Shown: positions 59,687-64,000 of the stretch, piece by piece | Numbering within the stretch: position 1 is the stretch's first letter | Layout: each line of letters starts with the position of its first letter | Assembly (NCBI GenBank): GCA_046727735.1 | Contig: JBKPDF010000008.1 | Span: 62,001-126,000 of the forward strand | From: AP-16 sp046727735 | Lineage (GTDB): Bacteria; Pseudomonadota; Alphaproteobacteria; Rhizobiales; Xanthobacteraceae | Direction: 5' to 3' | Length of the DNA stretch: 64,000 nucleotides | Program-made: the position numbers and the translations under genes | The notes under the pieces: generated by a model | Told to the model about the DNA's origin: nothing | Databases searched by the model: none | The model's input: the letters and a program-made list of their open reading frames with translations, nothing else

Positions 59687-61048
59687 ATGCCCGCCACCGC
59701 GCTCGATTCCCTGATCTTCCAAGACATCTTCAGCACGCCTGAAATGCGCCGCGTGTTCTCGGACGAGACGCGGACGCGCTATTACCTGGAGATCGAGGCG
59801 GCGCTCGCGCGCGTTCAGGCGCGGCTCGGGGTCATTCCGGAGCGCGCCGCGCGCGAAATCGAGCGGCAATGCCGGCTCGAGAACATCGATTTCCCCAAGC
59901 TCAAGACGCAAACCGAACGCATTGGCTACCCGGTGCTGGGCGTGGTGCAGCAGATCGTGGCGTTGTGCGCCGACGGGCTCGGCGAGTGGTGCCACTGGGG
60001 CGCGACGACGCAGGACGTCACCGACACGGCGACGGTGCTGCAGATCCGCGACGCGCTTGCGCTTGTGAAAGCCGACATGGCGACAATCTCGGGGCTGCTC
60101 GCGGATCTCGCCGCGCGCTTTCGCGACACGCCGATGGCGGGCCGCAGCAATCTGCAGCAAGCGGTGCCGATCACGTTCGGCTTCAAGGCGGCATCGCTGC
60201 TCGCGGCGATGCAGCGGCATCGCCGGCGGCTCGCCGAATTGCAGCCGCGCGTGCTCGTCGGCGAGTTCGCCGGCGCCGCCGGCACCCTCGCCTCGCTCGG
60301 GTCGGACGGGCTGAAGGTGCAGGCCGCGCTGATGAAGGAGCTCGGGTTGGGGCAGCCCGAAATCGCCTGGCACACGGTCCGCGATCGCATCGGGGAGGTC
60401 GGCTGTTTCCTCGCCCTCGTCACCGGCACGCTCGGCAAGCTCGCGACCGACGTGAAGCTCTTGATGCAGACCGAGGTGGCCGAAGTGTTCGAGCCGTTCC
60501 ACGAGGGCCGCGGGTCGAGCAGCACCATGCCGCAGAAGCGCAATCCGGTTTCCTGCCTCTACATTCACGCGACGAGCGCCCTGGTACGCCAGAATGCCGC
60601 GGCGCTGCTCGAAGCGGCGGTCGCGGACCATGAGCGCTCGACGGGCCCGTGGGAGATCGAGTGGATCGCGCTGCCGGAGATTTTTTTGCTCGCTTCGGGC
60701 GCGCTGTCCCAGTCCCGCCGGCTGCTGGATGGGCTCGATATCGACGCCGCGCGCATGCGCGCCAACCTGGAGATGACCAACGGGCTGATCGTCTCCGAGG
60801 CGGTGATGATGGGACTGGGGCCGCAACTCGGCCGCCAGCGTGCCCACGACCTCGTCTACGATATCTGCCGGCGAGTGGCGGCCGGCGGAGAGTCGCTGCT
60901 CGACGCCCTCGCCAAAGATCCGGAGATCTCCCGCCACTTGTCGAGGGCCGAGCTCGCGAAGCTCACCGATCCCAAGAACTACCTGGGCCTCGCCGGCCCC
61001 ATGGTCGACCGCGTGCTCGAGCTCGAGAAAGCATGCTCCGGAGGGTAA
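59687..61048 (+). CDS. fumarase/argininosuccinase-superfamily lyase (PcaB/adenylosuccinate-lyase-like)
   Basis: A 453-residue lyase from ATG 59687, with GGAGAGG upstream. It has GEWCHWGATTQDVTDTATVL (in parts; the conserved HxGATTQD), GRSNLQQAVPITFGFKAA, GEFAGAAGTLASLG and the superfamily signature SSSTMPQKRNPVSC. The spacing and DVTDTA fit 3-carboxy-cis,cis-muconate cycloisomerase-like or adenylosuccinate-lyase-like members. No pca or pur genes are adjacent. The substrate is unassigned. Confidence 0.85.
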   Translation: MPATALDSLIFQDIFSTPEMRRVFSDETRTRYYLEIEAALARVQARLGVIPERAAREIERQCRLENIDFPKLKTQTERIGYPVLGVVQQIVALCADGLGEWCHWGATTQDVTDTATVLQIRDALALVKADMATISGLLADLAARFRDTPMAGRSNLQQAVPITFGFKAASLLAAMQRHRRRLAELQPRVLVGEFAGAAGTLASLGSDGLKVQAALMKELGLGQPEIAWHTVRDRIGEVGCFLALVTGTLGKLATDVKLLMQTEVAEVFEPFHEGRGSSSTMPQKRNPVSCLYIHATSALVRQNAAALLEAAVADHERSTGPWEIEWIALPEIFLLASGALSQSRRLLDGLDIDAARMRANLEMTNGLIVSEAVMMGLGPQLGRQRAHDLVYDICRRVAAGGESLLDALAKDPEISRHLSRAELAKLTDPKNYLGLAGPMVDRVLELEKACSGG

Positions 61049-61261
61049 GGCGGGCCGGGATCACGGCCTTGTGTTGGCATTGCGCCGCCCGGCAGCGTGC
61101 CGATCTTGAATCGACGCAAGGTGTGACTTAGCTCACAGAACGCTAACTACCGTTGGTGTAATGCAGTATCGCGGCGGATAGCGCCGGTGTTGCGGCGCCA
61201 GAGCGTGGTTGGTGCTTCCCAGAGTACCCTGGTGAAGCGTTTGGAGGCCAGGGAGCGTGTC

Positions 61262-61378
61262 ATGTTCGCGCACATGTGGCGCGACGGCCGATTGTTCGGC
61301 TTCGACAGAGTGGAATGGCTGACGTGGTTGATCGCGGTGGCCGTGATCGGCGTGTTGGCTCTTGCGGTGACGATTTAG
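61262..61378 (+). CDS. small single-pass membrane protein
   Basis: A 38-residue protein from ATG 61262, with GGGAG 7 bases upstream. MFAHMWRDGRLFGFDRVEW is followed by one hydrophobic helix (LTWLIAVAVIGVLALAVTI) that runs to the stop. Other starts upstream (61187) add a basic segment with no ribosome binding site. It is plausible as a genuine microprotein. Confidence 0.45.
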   Translation: MFAHMWRDGRLFGFDRVEWLTWLIAVAVIGVLALAVTI

Positions 61379-61771
61379 GTCCAGCTCAAGCGGCGGTTTA
61401 GCGACCGCCCGCAGCCCACGATTTTTCAACGCGCTTTCCCGAGCGAAACCGGCGACAGACGCCGCGCGACGCCTGTCCGCATGCATCGGCGCCCCCGCAA
61501 ATCCCCCAGGCATGAGGAATTGCGGCTTCGCTGCGAAACTGGCGGGCTCGGACGAGCTGGTGGGCTGCGGGGCAAAATGGCAAAAGGGGCCGAGCGGCGG
61601 GGAAAGCCGAACCTTTGACGGGATCAAGCCAATGCCGACCGAGCGGGGGGACGCCGGGTGTCGCGCTCTATGGCGAGCCCGCGGACCGGCATAATGCCGC
61701 GGACCGGCCTCCCGGGGATGACCCGGGGGTGCGTCCCGCCCTGACTGACCGCAGATTTCGCGAGGGGCTGC
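61379..61771. other. 393-base stretch without a convincing gene
   Basis: GC-rich, with short overlapping frames but no ribosome-bound start. A short palindrome (CCCGGGGATGACCCGGGG, about 61709-61726) lies just before the cyclase gene. It probably contains that gene's promoter. Confidence 0.4.
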
Positions 61772-62620
61772 ATGAAGATCGTCGACCTTTCTCACGCAAT
61801 GAACGTGCACACGCCCGGGTGGGTCGGCTATGCTGGCAACAAGCTCTACTACGCGCAGAATCTGCAGACGCAGATGATCGTGGCCCAGCGCATCGAGACC
61901 GCGCTGCACGTCGGCACGCATTTCGACGGCGCGATGCACGCGACCGACGGCCGCCGCGGCGACATGGCCTCGCTCCCGCTCGATTATCTGATGAACTACG
62001 GCGTCGTAGTCGACATTTCCGCCAAAGTCGCGGATTGGTCGGTCATCACTCCGCGGATGATCGAGTCGAGCGGCGCCGACATCCGGGATGGCGACATTCT
62101 CGTCCTGCACACCGGTTGGCACCGCTATTACGAGGGACAGCCGCAGCAGGATCTGGTGCGCTATTTCTGCTTCCACCCTGGCCCGAACCTCGACACCATG
62201 CACTGGATGCTGAAGAAGAAGATCAAGTGGTTCGCCATGGACACGGGGTCGTGCGACCATCCGATGAACACCTCGGTCCGGAAGATGCGGCCGGACATCG
62301 CGGCGCAGTTCACACGCCAGCACGGCAAATCCCCCGAGGAATTCTTCGGCAGCTTCGAATATTCGCACAAGTTGTCAGGCCGCAAAGTTACGGCCGACAT
62401 GTTCCCGTTCCACAATTGGGCGTTCCAGGAAGGCCTGTTGCATGCAGAAAACATCGGCGGCGACATCGAGCTCGTGGTCGGCCGACGCTGCCTGATCGGC
62501 GCATTCCCTTGGCGCTATGAAGGGCTGGAAAGCTGCCCCTGCCGCATCCTGGCGTTTCTCGAAACCGGCGACATGCCGATCGAGGCACTCGGGGCCGCCG
62601 CCAAGGCCACCATGAACTGA
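61772..62620 (+). CDS. cyclase-family (kynurenine formamidase-like) metal-dependent hydrolase
   Basis: A 282-residue protein from ATG 61772. The diagnostic HxGTHxD motif is HVGTHFD (His46, His50, Asp52), with DLSHAMNVHTPGW at the start and GDILVLHTGWHRYYEG later. The family binds Mn or Zn and hydrolyses amides or lactones. It is 20 bases ahead of the SDR gene, with GGGAGGAAAC between, so both share an operon. Confidence 0.9.
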   Translation: MKIVDLSHAMNVHTPGWVGYAGNKLYYAQNLQTQMIVAQRIETALHVGTHFDGAMHATDGRRGDMASLPLDYLMNYGVVVDISAKVADWSVITPRMIESSGADIRDGDILVLHTGWHRYYEGQPQQDLVRYFCFHPGPNLDTMHWMLKKKIKWFAMDTGSCDHPMNTSVRKMRPDIAAQFTRQHGKSPEEFFGSFEYSHKLSGRKVTADMFPFHNWAFQEGLLHAENIGGDIELVVGRRCLIGAFPWRYEGLESCPCRILAFLETGDMPIEALGAAAKATMN

Positions 62621-62640
62621 TCGGAACGGGAGGAAACAAG

Positions 62641-63450
62641 ATGGACCTTCAGCTCGAGGGAAAGACCGCATTCGTCACCGGCGCGAGCGAGGGAATCGGC
62701 AGAGGCATCGCGCGGGCGCTCGCGCGCGAGGGCGTGGACCTTGCGATCTGCGCGCGGCGCAAGGACAAGCTCGAGGCTGCCGCGGCCGAGATCGGCAAAG
62801 AGAGCGGCCGCAAGATCGTCGCGATTCCGGCGGATCTCACCAAGGATGGGGATGCCAAGAACTTCGTGGACAAGGCCCATCAAGCGCTCGGACGGATCGA
62901 CATCCTGGTCAACAACGCGGGTTCGGCCCCGGGCGGCATCATCGAGCACCTTTCAGAGGTCGACTGGGCCCAGGCGCTGCAGCTGAAATTCATGGGCTAC
63001 GTGCGGTGCCTGCGTTACGTGCTGCCGATCATGGTCCGCCAGGGCGGCGGGCGCGTCGTCAATCTCATCGGCAACGACGGCGTCAAGCATTCCTATTGGG
63101 AGATCGCGCCGGGCGCGGCCAACGCGGCCGGCCAGAACCTGACGCTGTCGCTCGCGAGCCAATACGGCAAGCACAATATCAGTCTGTGCGCGGTGAACCC
63201 CGGCCCGGTCCGCACCGAACGGTGGGCCGGGCTCGTCGCCGCCATGGCACGCGACATGAAGCTGTCGCATGACGAGGCGGACAAGCTCGCGCCGGCCTCG
63301 ATCCCGATGGGCCGCATCGCCGAGGTCGACGAGGTCGCCAATCTCGTGACCATGCTGGCTTCCCCGCTGATGCATTTCGTCAACGGCACGATGATCGAGA
63401 TCGACGGCGGTCAGCAGAAGCCGCTGATGGACCGCATGCGCGACCGATGA
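62641..63450 (+). CDS. SDR-fold protein lacking the canonical Ser-Tyr-Lys triad
   Basis: A 269-residue Rossmann protein from ATG 62641. The cofactor motif TGASEGIG (13-20) and NNAG (91-94) are intact. Where YxxxK is expected, the sequence is PGAANAAG, with Pro157 and Asn161 aligned to Tyr and Lys; the Ser position reads IGND. The usual C-terminal NGTMIEIDGG is present. It may use other residues or may not be a dehydrogenase. It is co-transcribed with the cyclase. Confidence 0.88.
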   Translation: MDLQLEGKTAFVTGASEGIGRGIARALAREGVDLAICARRKDKLEAAAAEIGKESGRKIVAIPADLTKDGDAKNFVDKAHQALGRIDILVNNAGSAPGGIIEHLSEVDWAQALQLKFMGYVRCLRYVLPIMVRQGGGRVVNLIGNDGVKHSYWEIAPGAANAAGQNLTLSLASQYGKHNISLCAVNPGPVRTERWAGLVAAMARDMKLSHDEADKLAPASIPMGRIAEVDEVANLVTMLASPLMHFVNGTMIEIDGGQQKPLMDRMRDR

Positions 63451-63826
63451 GCCCCGAATTTTCCATTACCCTGCGGCAAGGCATGCGCGCTCCCCTCCCT
63501 TTTCGGAGTGGATGGTCGATCCGCGTGAAACGAAGATCGACGGCCTAAGCGCTTCAGGCTGACGGATAAGTGGCGATCGCTCACCGCGGGCGAAGGCCGC
63601 GTTCCCGATCGAGCCCAAATCGATGTCGATCCGGGCTCGCCGCTTGGCTCGTTCGACGATTCAACGCTGCCAAGCTGATGTAGAATGGGAAGGCAGCGCC
63701 ATGGCCAGTTCGGGACAACGGACCGTATCGAACGCGGGCTGAGTACCCATGGGCCGCTCCAGGCTGGAGCGCGCTGCGAACGGGGGAGGTCGCGAAGAGT
63801 AATCTCGGTTGAGAGGAGGACACGTC
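63451..63826. other. 376-base intergenic region
   Basis: Less GC-rich than the genes around it. Contains no plausible gene. The last 25 bases hold the ribosome binding site GAGGAGGAC of the next gene. Confidence 0.4.
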
Positions 63827-64000
63827 GTGCGAAATTTTTCGAAGTTTTCTCGTCGTCAGTTCCTTCATTCCGGCACCACTGCCGTCGCTGCGACGGTCGT
63901 GAGCGCGACAACAGCTGCTGCGGGAGAGCCTGAATCGCCCGTGCAAGCACCGCCGCCACCCGCAACCGCCCCGCGCGTCCTGCGCAAGCCGCCGCTGACC
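63827..64000 (+). CDS. Tat-exported protein, N-terminal part
   Basis: The GTG at 63827 follows AGGAGG by 7 bases; 58 codons remain before the window ends. SRRQFLHSGTTAVAATVVSA is a clear twin-arginine signal, then a Pro/Ala stretch (SPVQAPPPPATAPRVLRKPP). Many enzymes start this way, including iron-sulfur subunits of xanthine dehydrogenase-type proteins, but the visible part cannot decide. Confidence 0.7.
   Translation, partial: MRNFSKFSRRQFLHSGTTAVAATVVSATTAAAGEPESPVQAPPPPATAPRVLRKPPLT

Noticed and set aside
63411..63965. A 184-residue minus-strand frame at the end of the window
   Set aside because: It overlaps the Tat-signal gene, which has a strong ribosome binding site, and shows no domain.

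Overview
The window is about 64 kb of high-GC chromosome with alphaproteobacterial character. The urtABCDE-ureDABCEFG block, the Liv-type ABC transporters, Tat-exported binding proteins, small secreted Cys- and His-containing proteins, and dense palindromic intergenic repeats all point to Hyphomicrobiales (Nitrobacteraceae/Xanthobacteraceae-like). I cannot name the species. No rRNA, tRNA, CRISPR array, prophage or complete insertion sequence was seen.

Layout. (1) 0-1.3 kb: the end of a MarR regulator, a small hypothetical gene, and a GIY-YIG nuclease gene that is frameshifted and sits between two long inverted repeat arms. (2) 1.3-7 kb, minus strand: a branched-chain amino acid/amide-type ABC transporter (livFGMH) with a zinc-ribbon protein, an ABM monooxygenase and a Tat-exported binding protein. 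(3) 7.4-21.8 kb, minus strand: a long nitrogen-acquisition block reading urtABCDE, ureDAB, a GFA-family protein, ureCEFG, an amidase and a nitronate monooxygenase. It has a near-perfect sigma-54 promoter in front of urtA. (4) 22-25 kb: a chromate transporter and a succinate-semialdehyde dehydrogenase. (5) 25.4-37.6 kb: phenylacetate catabolism in two parts, paaG-paaI-paaK (plus) and paaABCDE (minus). With it are a TetR regulator, a divergent azoreductase operon with three operator-like palindromes, and the repressor paaX. (6) 37.8-43 kb: secreted and outer-membrane proteins, a phosphoesterase, an orphan TAXI binding protein and a Sel1-type membrane protein.

(7) 43.6-49.4 kb, plus strand: a periplasmic copper/c-type cytochrome island. 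It encodes PCu(A)C, an outer-membrane barrel, CopC, a CopD-cytochrome c-thioredoxin-like fusion, and a cytochrome c-Vgb propeller fusion. (8) 49.4-57.9 kb, plus: a MaoC dehydratase, a PaiB-like protein, a benzoylformate-decarboxylase-like ThDP enzyme, three acyl-CoA dehydrogenases, a class III CoA-transferase and a truncated HigA-type antitoxin remnant. This looks like an unassigned acyl-CoA pathway. (9) 57.9-64 kb: three secreted proteins, a PcaB/PurB-superfamily lyase, a cyclase, an SDR-fold protein lacking its catalytic triad, and the start of a Tat-exported protein.

Most intergenic spaces carry palindromic repeats of several families. These also occur inside the ure and paa operons and within the ureF reading frame. 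One roughly 190-bp compound repeat occurs as an inverted pair bracketing the nitronate monooxygenase/amidase/urease block. Several genes show apparent single-base frameshifts (GIY-YIG nuclease, azoreductase). These could be true decay or assembly error.
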